NCBI GenBank assembly: GCA_011800805.1
Contig: MPNW01000980.1
Span: forward strand, 12,937-31,278
Direction: 5' to 3'
Source: Hirudo medicinalis
Lineage: Eukaryota > Annelida > Clitellata > Hirudinida > Hirudinidae
Length of the DNA: 18,342 nt
Shown here: positions 1 to 8,828 of the stretch, one piece after another
Position numbering within the stretch: position 1 is the first letter of the stretch
Layout: each line of letters begins with the position of its first letter
Position numbers and translations under genes: made by a program
The notes under the pieces: generated by a model
Database searches by the model: none
Told to the model about the DNA's origin: nothing
The model's input: only the letters and a program-made list of their open reading frames with translations

Positions 1-115
1 TTAATACTTATTTATTAATAATAATTTACTATATGTATTATTATAATAATTACTATAGTATTATAATAATATTTATTATAATAATTACTATAATATTATT
101 ATTATAATATTTAAC
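1..115. repeat. AT-only low-complexity tract
   Basis: The first 115 bases are almost purely A and T and consist of degenerate TTATAATAAT units that can fold on themselves. No gene signal is present. Confidence 0.8.
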
Positions 116-780
116 ATAATTAAGATGTTACCAACTTGCAATCTATCTTCAAGTCATTCGTCAGGTGACATGACAAAATATTGGACATATCAGGCTCATT
201 CTCCACGCCCCCTTGCTACGAAACAGTTACCTGGATTGTCTTTGAGAGTTGCATTTACGCCAGCAGTAAAGCTGTGAGTGATTTGATTGGCCAATTCATT
301 TAACCAACCAATAACGGATCTCTGAATCCCTCTGAATTTAAATATTTTTGAATCCTCTGCCCAATCTCTGCACGACACGCACAACGTTGGCTCCTCCTAC
401 CATACTCCAGCTACCAATCGCAGCTTGCGATGAAGCAAAAACCAACCAATCACCAATCTGTTTTTCAATCAGTTGAGCAGGTTCAGATGTCTCAAGTATT
501 ATTGTGAAAACGAGACAAGACCAGACGACGAATTCGACGGACAAATGCTGATCAACAGTCGACCTGTTCAGCCTATCGGCACCAGGAAGGTATAAACGTG
601 ATATTTGTATCAGTTATTATGAAAAATATTATAATTTATTACATTTATTGCTACAATATTTCTGATTACAAATATGTGACTGCTTATTTTAACTATTCTC
701 AGACGCTTAGGATAACGTTGTAACCAAAAAACCTATATTAACTGTTTTCATAATTTTTTTGATTGATCTCCAAGAATATT
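116..780. other. Non-coding flank rich in CCAAT/ATTGG motifs
   Basis: No convincing exon. Short minus-strand open frames at 196-384 and 338-544 lack recognisable motifs and look like chance frames. The stretch holds several CCAAT-core motifs: the palindrome ATTGGCCAAT near 287-296 and the octamer ACCAATCA at 445-452. That octamer recurs through the window (see findings). Confidence 0.6.
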
Positions 781-781
781 T

Positions 782-978
782 GATATAACTTATAATAATA
801 ACTTGTTATGATATAACTTATAATAATAACTTGTTATGATATAACTTATAATAATAACTTGTTATGATATAACTTATAATAATAACTTGTTATGATATAA
901 CTTATAATAACTTATAATAATAACCTGTGATGATATAACTTATAATAATAACTTGTGATGATACAACTTATAATAATT
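782..978. repeat. 28-bp tandem repeat (minisatellite)
   Basis: Four near-identical 28-bp units start at 782, 810, 838 and 866. Each begins GATATAACTTATAATAATAA and ends CTTGTTAT. Shortened or mutated units continue to about 978, where CTTGTTAT becomes CCTGTGAT and then CTTGTGAT. The perfect units lie at the left and the diverged ones at the right, as expected when an array expands from one side. Confidence 0.93.
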
Positions 979-1023
979 ATCAGATCTGCCACGTGGATCT
1001 AGCCAACTTTATATCCTCTCACG

Positions 1024-1197
1024 ATGGGGACATGGGCGGGGTTCCGTGCGACCCCAATCGGCCGTTTCGGAGGGCCTGGGGTGACAAAAAAGCCGCGGGT
1101 CACCTCAGGACATTTCAGGTCAACATCGGCGAATCTCGAGTTGGCTTATGCGGCCGCTGCTGATGACGACGAAGTTTGCTGTGCTGTCTCTTGGTGA
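1024..1197 (+). CDS. Possible 57-codon ORF or exon in a GC-rich island
   Basis: ATG at 1024 opens a 57-codon frame ending in TGA at 1195-1197, inside a GC-rich island (about 991-1197) that contrasts sharply with the AT-rich surroundings. An in-frame TAG lies upstream at 1000-1002. The product is rich in Gly, Arg, Thr and Ala and has a short acidic run (DDDE) near its end; I recognise no family. A possible splice donor, TTG|GTGAAT, falls just before the stop, so this could be a 5' exon instead. A CpG-rich regulatory island is an equally good reading. Coding status is unproven. Confidence 0.2.
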   Translation: MGTWAGFRATPIGRFGGPGVTKKPRVTSGHFRSTSANLELAYAAAADDDEVCCAVSW

Positions 1198-1198
1198 A

Positions 1199-1232
1199 TG
1201 TGACATGACATCTTCATAATAACAATAGTATA

Positions 1233-1276
<44 letters not shown>

Positions 1277-1335
1277 TAATTATAGTGTTATGACATCTTC
1301 ATAATAACAGCAGTATATTATTATTATTATTAGTA

Positions 1336-1370
<35 letters not shown>

Positions 1371-1430
1371 TAATTATAGTTTCATAGCATAATTAATTAT
1401 GGTTTTATGACAATTTATTATTGCTTAATT
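1199..1430. repeat. Duplicated block containing (ATT)n
   Basis: The segment from 1203 (GACATGACATCTTCATAATA, then an (ATT)n run and TTAATTATAGT) is repeated from about 1286 (TGACATCTTCATAATAACAG, a second ATT run, TTAATTATAGT). A third, shorter relative ending TTAATTATAGT follows at about 1400-1434. The microsatellite was therefore duplicated with its flanks, giving an 85-90 bp compound tandem repeat. Confidence 0.75.
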
Positions 1431-1434
1431 ATAG

Positions 1435-1888
1435 TATATAATTATTTCCAAACGTTGATGATCTTCATCCAATCTCCTTCAGATATCAGTGGTCCAAGAT
1501 TCAAGACACGCCCCTAAAGTTTCTCACTCGAAATCTGATTGGCTTCTGAAATTTCTGAAATTTTAATCTTATTCACAAAATATCCGTCTATTACATTCCT
1601 CTTATCTATTTTAGTTCTCACCAACGTGGAATCAATTTGAATCATTTCTGGCATTTTTTGGAGGTTTTTTCGAATATTTACATTTAATTTTTCAATTTAA
1701 TCCCTCTGCGTAGATGGTGTTAAAAATAGAGATTCTATTTTTAGATCGGTCGACTACGTTTTTTGCTCAGCAATTCTCTGGGTTGTGTCGTGTGGAAAAT
1801 TCGAATTTGTTTTGTTTTGTTTTGTTTACTTTTGTCGTTTCTATATTTGTCTTCGGGTTCGACCAATCAGCACCAATTTCATCCTATC
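1435..1888. other. Non-coding stretch before the (CT)n tract
   Basis: AT-rich, no exon seen. It holds ATTGG at about 1540, a run of TTTTG repeats around 1808-1828 and the octamer ACCAATCA at 1862-1869. An open frame at 1714-2016 simply runs into the (CT)n tract and is not credible as protein. Confidence 0.5.
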
Positions 1889-1922
1889 TCTCCTCCTCCT
1901 ATCTCTCATTATCTCTCTCTCT

Positions 1923-1975
<53 letters not shown>
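1889..1975. repeat. (CT)n dinucleotide microsatellite
   Basis: A degenerate TCTCTCC lead-in passes into a long uninterrupted CT run (about 1930-1975) with one CTAACT interruption near 1921. It is the only long dinucleotide tract in a window dominated by triplet repeats. Confidence 0.95.
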
Positions 1976-1976
<1 letters not shown>

Positions 1977-2141
1977 ACCTTATGACCTCCAGCTTGAGGG
2001 CGGAGTTAAAATTTGACCTTTTTAAGAATGGCTTGTGAATCGGTCAATTTTCAGTTATTAGAATTTTTAGCGTGAACTTAAATTCAAATCGCGAGGCAGA
2101 TTCCGATAATGAAACTCCAGTTATTTGAATATTCATGAATG

Positions 2142-2265
2142 AATTATGATAATGTAATTATAATATTGAATAAATTATCATAATGTAATTGTGATATTGA
2201 ATTAATTATCATGATGTCATAATGACATTAAATTAATTATCATAATGTAATGATAACATTGAAAT
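2142..2265. repeat. 31-bp AT-rich tandem repeat, four units
   Basis: Units of 30-31 bp start at 2142, 2173, 2204 and 2235, each opening AATTATSATRATGT and ending near TTGAAT or TTAAAT. They are diverged (for example AATGTAATTGTGATATTG against GATGTCATAATGACATTA), so the array is older than the 28-bp array at 782. The bases following it (2266-2297) contain further reversed TAATGT/ACATTA fragments. Confidence 0.75.
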
Positions 2266-2433
2266 GACATTTCGGGATAACAATTACATTATGACAATTG
2301 TGGAGATGTTTTAATCGTAGTTGGCATGAATGCATTATGATAAGTTTGAATATTCATATCGTGTCGTTTTATATCACCTGCAATCACGGACGTCATATCT
2401 TAATATTAACGGGGATAATAATACTTCGTCGAT

Positions 2434-2447
2434 GTTACCATAGAAAC
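2434..2447. promoter_or_regulatory. RFX X-box-like motif
   Basis: GTTACCATAGAAAC fits the RFX X-box pattern GTNRCC-AT-RGNAAC at every constrained base. RFX factors drive ciliary genes in animals, and the next gene downstream encodes a tubulin polyglutamylase expected to act on axonemal or spindle microtubules. Half-matching relatives sit at about 3084-3097 (CCATGGTAAC core) and 3527-3540 (ATGGAAAC half-site). The distance to the start codon (about 1.4 kb) is longer than usual for an X-box, so this stays a candidate. Confidence 0.35.
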
Positions 2448-2457
2448 GAGACAGGTC

Positions 2458-2458
<1 letters not shown>

Positions 2459-2495
<37 letters not shown>

Positions 2496-2535
2496 TATCA
2501 TCATCATCATCGTCGTCGTCGTCGTCGTCGTCATC
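2459..2535. repeat. (ATC)n passing into (GTC)n microsatellite
   Basis: About fifteen ATC triplets with one ATT interruption are followed by about seven GTC triplets and a final ATC. A change of triplet by one transition within one array (ATC to GTC) recurs in the tract at 9768. The polyhistidine open frame across it is a by-product of the repeat. Confidence 0.95.
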
Positions 2536-3831
2536 GTGGATATTAACTTCCAGTCACGTGTTCCATGTACCATTTGACACTCGACGCCTCCTTTCTCCAG
2601 TATCTCCGTTTTGAAACCAGGAAAAGGTCGACCATGGAAAATTATGGCAGGTAGAATATTAATGGCTGATAATCAGCAAGAATTTGATTGGGTCAGGAGG
2701 TTATTTAGTGAAAAGGGGCGTGGCTGGCTTCCACCAATGGCGGTGCTTTTCAATTGATTTTGTTTTCTTTTCGAGCACATCCCTGTTCTTAATCTTCTCG
2801 GTCTTTCATTTTGTTTCCCTATTTTGTTGTTTCGATTTTCGTGAATTTTGCAAAAATCATCTGCTTGTGGAAGTCTTGGAGGCAAATAAATCGCTAAAAA
2901 AATCATCATCGAAATGTCATTCTAGGAATGACATCAACAGGACATCAATTAAACATTCGATATTGATTCGATGCAAACATTACAGCCCACATTCTTAATG
3001 CAACGAGTCCACACAAGACACACAATCACAAGTTTTACACGAATTTAAACTAAGAACCCAGTTACAAGACCACCAACCCAGATCTCCATGGTAACGGAAA
3101 GACCTATTTAATGAATAATTAATAAGACGAATTGAATGCAATATCTAAAGACACGGGGTCTGGAATGCTGTGATTTGGCATGGATGGCTTTCATGCCAGA
3201 GCGGGTTGTCATAAATCAACTTTGGATTGAACCCTGGTGCATTTATGTGGCGCAAGCCAAACTCAGTTGACTGGTTAGTTGGATAACAAGCATCGATAGT
3301 TCTTTACTGTCATTGGTCTATTTATGATTAATCTTTAACCAATCATAATGAGAAACTACAATCTACGTAGCAACGTTCTTGAACGCGATTGGTCCGTCAT
3401 TAAAGTTGAGCAAATCCCAAGCTTAACTGTTTAAGCCAATTGGCAAATTGGGTAAAGGTCAAGCGACTCTTTCGACCAGACTGTAATTATTACTACCTCA
3501 AATGCATGCATGATTCATGAATTCTCCATGGAAACCAAGACGCCTGACCAGCCTATCGGAGATAAAAAGGAAAAGAGATTAGTAACACAGAATAGGATAA
3601 AATAATTGCGAAGTTGCATGAGCCAATTAGAACCGAGATAATAAGGACCCGGTATCTGATTGGTCGAGCTTTTAGTAGGCTCTCGATAAAAAAAAATGAC
3701 TTTTATAGTTAAATTGCAAGACTAAGAACAACGAGTCACGTGTTTTCCGCTCGCCTTATTCCGCCCTAGTTCACCAAGTTCAAAAGTGCAAAAGGTCGTA
3801 GGGTTACAGGAGGGCTAAGGTCAAAGCCCTG
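2536..3831. other. 5' intergenic region and presumed promoter of TTLL11
   Basis: No exon found. It contains an E-box CACGTG at 3737-3742 about 90 bp before the TTLL11 start codon, another CACGTG near 2556, several CCAAT/ATTGG elements (octamers at 3338-3345 and 3657-3664), a perfect 9-bp inverted repeat with a 3-base loop at 2914-2934 (ATGTCATTC TAG GAATGACAT), and a tRNA B-box-like GGGTTCAATCC on the minus strand at about 3223-3234. No TATA box is placed convincingly. Confidence 0.5.
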
Positions 3832-4329
3832 ATGGCTTCAGATGATGAGGTCATTGTAACCGTTGACACGACGAGAGCTCGTTCGAGTTACCAAGTGTTG
3901 AAGATGTGCATTGACATGCTTGGTTGGAGAGAGGTTGGTTTTCGTGTGATTTTTTTTTTTATTAAATTTTTATTAATGTTCTTATTAAAGTGATAATTAT
4001 GTTATTATATTAATTATATTGTATTAATTGTAATTAATTATTGTTTGCTGTGAAAAAGCATTTATTAATGGAACAATTATAAAATAATTCAGTATCGTGA
4101 AATATGGCGGCATGGATAATATTGTCAATCGTCTGGACAATATTAATCGCTTCACATCAATATTATTTATTATTATTATTATTTATTATTTATTAGTATT
4201 GTTGTTATTATTATTATTATTTTTTATTATTATTATTATTATTTATTATTATTATTGTTGTTGTTGTTGTTCTTATTATTATTGTTATTATTAGTACTAT
4301 TACTGTTATTATTATTATTATTATTATTG

Positions 4330-4382
<53 letters not shown>

Positions 4383-4600
4383 TCTCTTAAAACTAATCGT
4401 ATGGTAATTTCACCGCGTGACATGACATGACGTAGAGGTCAAGCGGGTCACAACCCTGTGACATTTATTGGAATGCTGTTCACTTTTCTGAGACGTCTGG
4501 TATTACCGAGGGCGTCATCAATAAATATCCAGGTGAGCACACGGGTGAATGATGATAATGGTAAAGGCGGTGGTGCTGGTGCTGGTGATGATGGTGACGG

Positions 4601-4664
<64 letters not shown>

Positions 4665-4825
4665 AGTGATGATGGTGATGATTATCACTCATAATCGAGG
4701 GACGTCGTCACCGATGTCTCGTGTTTCCGGTACCGTCACGTGACACCAGAGAGTCTTTGAATGATTGGATGAAAAATGGANTGATGATGATGATGATGAT
4801 GATGAGATGATGATGATGATGATGC

Positions 4826-4880
<55 letters not shown>

Positions 4881-5634
4881 AACGTTCAATGATGACAGCG
4901 ATGCCAATCGATTACCTGGATTTGATGAGAAGAATTCACAATCACCACCATCATTATCATCAGCATCACCACCACCACCATCATCATCATCATCAGGAAT
5001 GGTAGAAGCGGTGAAAAAGGTGAGCCTTGGAAGGTCCCTGGAAAACATGCGCTTGTTGTTTCCCTCAGAATTTACATTCTACCCCAAGACGTGGTTCCTA
5101 CCTCATCAGCTGCAAGAGTTCAAGATGGAATTTTCCAAGCTGCTCCCATCGACCACACTGGCTTCACCTACCGCTGTCGCTCCTTCAACCGTGACGACTA
5201 ACAGGTCGAGTTCGGCTTCTACCTCGGAGGAGCTCTCCTTTGAAACATCAGGATCTTTATCTAGCGCCGAATCGACTGGGTCGAACTCAATTCGTTCCAA
5301 GTCGTCGAGCGCAGCGACAGAAGCTTCTGCAGTTGGTGCAGCTGGTTTTAGGTCGCCAACTGCAGGAGAGAGGACATTGAAGCCTTTAGCAAGCCTGAGA
5401 AGTCATTCAAATTCTTTTCCGTTGTTGAGAGTTCCATTGTCGTCGTCTTCATCGTCGTTGTCATCATTATCATCACCGCCAATTGCGGCCGCTGACAGGG
5501 GGAGGTGGTGTGCCTATGGCTCATTGTCAACGCCGTCATCTGTCATGACAACGGGTATGTACGTAAAGTTGATATTAATAATTATTGTTAATGTCATTTA
5601 TATTAGTATATCAGCTCACTATTATTTTTTTTTA

Positions 5635-5668
<34 letters not shown>

Positions 5669-8600
5669 GTTGTTGTTGTTGTTGTTATTATTATTATTAT
5701 TAGGATGTTATTATGCTTCAGCTCAAGAGAAAGCCAATCAGCCAATTATATTGCGTTCCCCCGACGTACCTCCTCGCGATTGGTCGTTTTCGTCAACACT
5801 GCCCACATTACCTCCCATCCACTCAGAAGCAGGTCTTCTTCATTCTGGTCCGCCTACCGTCTTCATCGTCAAACCAGACGAAGGTTCGCAAGGCGAAGGC
5901 ATTTACCTGATTCAGGTATGGACCAATGGAAAGGCAGAACAAATGTGATTGGTCTTTGAAATGACAATTCAGGATCCAAGAGAATATTCGGTCGACGCTC
6001 GGAAAAAGCACATTGTTCAGGAATATGTGGCAGCTCCGATGCTATTGGATGGATTTAAATTCGACCTCAGGGTTTACGTTGTAGTGACCTCTCTTGACCC
6101 TCTCACGGTTCATATGTCAAAGGTCGTTAACGGGTTCATTTGGTTTGTAAATGCCCAAATTAAGCAATACCTTGTGATAAATTACATCATTTAATACAAA
6201 ATTTCCTTCAATAAAACAAATGAAGAATAATAATAACAATTCTGGCTTGAACAAATTTCAACCAATCAGGATGGACTGGCGAGATTCTGCACCCTACCCT
6301 ATAGGCCCCCCACATCGCGTAACATTCACAACCCCTACATCCACCTGACCAACTACTCTCTGAATAAGAAAAACAAGAATTACCTCCACACCGAATCATC
6401 TCACGATGGCTCAAAAAGATCTCTGGTTAAGGTAGGCTATGGCTGCTCTTTGGCAAGAGGGTTACTTTTGAGAAGATTTGGATTTTTATTGGCTGCCGTG
6501 ATTCGAACCAGATCTGTGATTGGTTGTTAGCAGATCGAATATTTGCTCGCTGCCAATAGCAGTGATTTCACTCGTTTATAAAATCCGATCAACGAATAAA
6601 ATTGGACTACCATTTCGATCAACAAGGTCCTCCACCAATTGAAACTTTTGGGCCACGACACTGAACTCCTCCTTTGTGGAATTCGAAGAATTGTTGCCAA
6701 AACAATGTTGGCCATTTTGCCTGACCTGAAATTCGAATCATGGAAACAAATCCCTAGCGATCGCTCCGTATCCTGTTTTCAGGTTTGTTTGTGTTTCGTT
6801 GAATTTTTAAATTATATTTAAAAATATGCTTTAATGTTTTAAGTAAATTATTTGTTTTCTGATCATACTCATTCATAAAAGAAATTCACAACCCCAAAAT
6901 TACCTTTTTGCACCAGTGACCTTATCCACTTTTTCCAGATCTTGGGTTTTGATATCCTCCTGACCAACAAATGCCAGCCAATCCTGTTAGAGGTCAACTC
7001 TAGCCCCAGTCTGAGGCTTGACTTTGAACTTGACCTTTGCCCAAAGGTCACAAAAAGCCTGAGCAGCCCTGTGGACGAAGAGATCAAAAGGAGAATGGTG
7101 CTAGATGCCCTACTGCTTGTTGATCCCTCCAAACGAGAGATGACAAAGTGAGCAGAATAAATCTAACACTAACCCTAACCCTAACCTTAACCCTAACCCT
7201 AACCCTTGCATGCTGAATGCACGTGAATGCTACTTATAACTCCGCCCAAGTAGTCAATCAGTACCTGGTCATCATTAAGTTGGACTCACTTGAATCAGTA
7301 AATCTTAAATTAGAAATAATTTTCTTTATTTTAAATGATATTTTGCATAAATTCTATAAACAATTCATGATGTCAGTATAACTCTATTCTCTACAAAGTG
7401 ACTCTACATTGTTATTAATGTATTATATATTGTTATCACATACGTCCTACATTCTACAGTCTGCTCATTTACGTAATATTTTCATCATAAATCAAAACAT
7501 TTTCTTATTTTTTATTACTTTAATTTTAGTTCAGCGGGAGAAACAAAGGAGACCAACTTCAGGGAGCCTTGGCACAGAGGTTACAACACCCTTGAGAGAA
7601 TCCTTCCGTCCGAAAACTCAGAAGTGGAGTTTGACAAGTTCTCCATCATTTTAAGGGCAGTGGACTTGTATTTCAGACATCTTCAAGACACTGAATCCAG
7701 TGGAATGGATTCAACTGCCTTCAAGTCTTTCACAAAGTGGGTGGAGCTTGATTTTTGGGTAGGAATGTGGGTCAAAGGTTAAAATATAACCCTAACCCTG
7801 GCAATTTTTTTTAAATCTTAAACTCTGAATATAAATATGAATTCTCTAAATCCATCACCAAAAAATCTTACTGAAACAAAAATGCTACAATTACTTGCCA
7901 GGAGATGTCGCCTTGCAACCAGCAGCCTTCCTCCAATCGCCCTTGACATAATTTTCCTGGAGACGTCGAGAGAAATGGGTCAACCAATCACAAACAACAA
8001 CAACAACAACAACAACGATAAACATTTTCGTAGGCTAAAATGATATTTCTTGAGTAAACGTTTTCATCAAATATTGTTATTACAACAATTAATTTTCAAT
8101 ATAATACCCAACTTTTCATGACTTGCTAACCACATACATTTCCTTAAAATTGGTCTCACTTGTCTATACAAGGCCTCCAAATGAGGGACTTCATACAAGC
8201 TCTCATCTGCATAGCCTATCATCGCCAAGCCCCTCAGCTTTGGCTGTCGGAACGCAAGGCCTATCGAAAGCACGAGCTAACTGGCAGGCGCAGCTTCAGG
8301 CAGCTGCTCTCGACTGCTAACACGACAGGCTCAGCCGTTCTAGAGTCCTTTGAGCAGTTGCTATGTCTCTGCGAGTCACAGTTGGCTAAGCCAATGCCCA
8401 TCTCGAATTTTAATGATCCTTGGAGAAGATTGAAATGCTCAAGTCAGGAAGATGTGAGGAAGACATCGAAAAACAAAAGTCTCTCGAAGATCAAACACCA
8501 AAAGCAAATGAAAATATTTTTTAGCCAAAGACTCGCCAAAAGGAACCTCTCGACAGAAACTATGTTGACTTCTGGATCTCCATTACAATTCAGGAAAAAT

Positions 8601-8828
8601 AATGTCGTTGACAAATCGTCCACAGAAGCTCAAAGTAACTTCCTCAGATCCACTAATTCCATCTTTCCTCACGTTGCCAGCCTCCCTTACCTGGATTTGA
8701 ACCCGGGTTCTCGCGATCCGAGAGGTGATAAGAATGAATCAGTAAACAAATTACAGGTTCAAAGAACTGATGAAAGTTACCGAGTCATGATAAATGATTT
8801 AACTGTGGAAGAGAGAAATGATCAATAA
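3832..8828 (+). CDS. TTLL11: Tubulin polyglutamylase TTLL11-like, 11 exons
   Basis: TTL-family ATP-grasp ligase expected to add glutamate side chains to tubulin tails of axonemal or spindle microtubules. Exons (mine, by eye): 3832-3933, 4436-4532, 4997-5554, 5704-5915, 5973-6122, 6270-6431, 6627-6782, 6939-7147, 7530-7736, 7902-7978 (or 8029), 8173-8828; every junction is GT-AG and in phase, giving 861 (or 878) residues. Residues 1-108 carry the TTLL11-type N terminus (VTVDTTRARS, CDIYW, INKYPGMVEAVKK, FYPKTWFLP). The ATP loop KPDEGSQGEG is at 309-318, QEYV at 339, KFDLR at 352-356, HLTNYSLN at 398-405, and D484 with LEVNSSPS (E497, N499) are the metal ligands. A basic segment then follows, matching where related TTLLs bind microtubules. 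Start chosen because TAG at 3799 blocks the frame upstream. TTLL6/13 are less likely because the N terminus fits TTLL11. Family assignment rests on remembered vertebrate TTLL11. Confidence 0.88.
4161..4383. repeat. (TTA)n/(TTG)n microsatellite in TTLL11 intron 1
   Basis: Over 200 bp of TTA/ATT triplets interrupted by short TTG runs (around 4253-4275 and 4327-4334) occupy the second half of intron 1 (3934-4435). The tract ends about 50 bp before the acceptor GACGTAG|AGG at 4435, which has almost no pyrimidine tract of its own. Polyisoleucine and polyleucine frames here are by-products. Confidence 0.95.
4546..4996. repeat. (GAT)n and (CAT/CAC)n microsatellites filling intron 2
   Basis: Intron 2 (4533-4996) has a strong donor CCAG|GTGAGC and then three triplet arrays: GATGGT/GAT (4546-4684), TGATGA (4783-4878) and CAC/CAT (about 4942-4996). 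The last runs straight into the acceptor CATCATCATCAG|GAATGG, so the repeat itself is the splice-site context. One undetermined base (n) at 4782 abuts the second array, probably from difficult sequencing. A long polymethionine/polyserine frame across the intron (4765 onward) is not real coding: skipping the intron restores the conserved INKYPG-MVEAVKK junction exactly. Confidence 0.85.
4997..5915 (+). other. Ser-rich insertion in the TTL core (exons 3 and 4)
   Basis: Between LPHQLQEF (residue 108) and PTVFIVKP (from residue 304) lie about 195 residues. In remembered TTLL11 and related enzymes the same points are separated by a few tens at most. The exon 3 part is very rich in Ser, Thr and Ala with no stop over 558 bp. 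At 5438-5485 it is encoded by (TCG/TCA/TCT)n triplets, i.e. a translated microsatellite. Exon 4 contributes a Pro-rich linker. Phase 1 at 5554|5555 matches the acceptor at 5703|5704, supporting continuous coding. An unannotated internal intron, for example at AACAG|GTCGAG near 5202, would shorten it. Confidence 0.6.
5555..5703. repeat. TTLL11 intron 3 with (ATT)n ending at the acceptor
   Basis: The donor ACGG|GTATGT is followed by AT-rich sequence and an (ATT)n array (about 5634-5702) with a (GTT)n block inside. The array ends in TTATTATTAG|GA, so the acceptor is one repeat unit changed from TTATT to TTAG. Intron 2 shows the same design. Confidence 0.8.
5916..5972. other. 57-bp minimal intron 4 with a CCAAT/ATTGG stem
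   Basis: The shortest intron of the gene: donor ATTCAG|GTATGG, acceptor ACAATTCAG|GATCC. Inside, GACCAAT (5921-5927) and ATTGGTC (5948-5954) are perfect 7-bp inverted complements separated by 20 bases. The flanking peptides GIYLIQ and DPREYS join in phase 0 as in other TTLL proteins. Confidence 0.8.
7166..7206. repeat. Interstitial telomere-like (CCCTAA)n in intron 8
   Basis: About seven CCCTAA-type hexamers with two variants (CACTAA, CCTTAA) lie 20 bp after the donor of intron 8 (7148-7529). On the other strand this reads TTAGGG, the metazoan telomere repeat. Two further CTAACCCTGGC fragments occur at about 7790-7800 and 17161-17171. Confidence 0.85.
7979..8172. other. Intron 10 with ambiguous donor and (CAA)n
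   Basis: Two donors keep the same phase: GAAATGG|GTCAAC (exon ends 7978) and CATTTTC|GTAGGC (exon ends 8029). The second would translate the (CAA)n microsatellite at 7992-8017 as polyasparagine. The second has better +3 and +5 bases, the first the better -1 base; the sequence alone does not decide. The acceptor ATACAAG|GCCTCC at 8172 leads into the conserved segment MRDFIQAL. Confidence 0.6.

Noticed and set aside
196..544. Two overlapping minus-strand frames as a possible gene
   Set aside because: No true ATG for one of them, no motifs and no splice partners; the sequence is mostly CCAAT-type repeats of the flank.
2298..2546. Polyhistidine-ended 82-residue frame
   Set aside because: Runs into the (ATC)n/(GTC)n array and has no conserved or coding-like part before it.
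4097..4423. Polyisoleucine, polyleucine and polyasparagine frames in the (TTA)n tract
   Set aside because: Pure by-products of the triplet repeat inside intron 1.
4892..4925. NRLPGF read as the TTLL NKFPG motif continuous with the following exon
   Set aside because: A better match, INKYPG, lies at the end of exon 2 and leads across a GT-AG intron. There is no room for both, and NRLPGF would be followed by a repeat-coded insertion inside a conserved motif.
4765..5703. A single 312-residue open frame starting in the (ATG)n tract and running through exon 3 into intron 3
   Set aside because: The conserved peptide CDIYWNAVHF...INKYPG ends at a strong donor at 4532 and joins MVEAVKK at 4997 in phase. 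The polymethionine start and the Ser/Pro stretch before GMVEAV are intron 2 repeat sequence.
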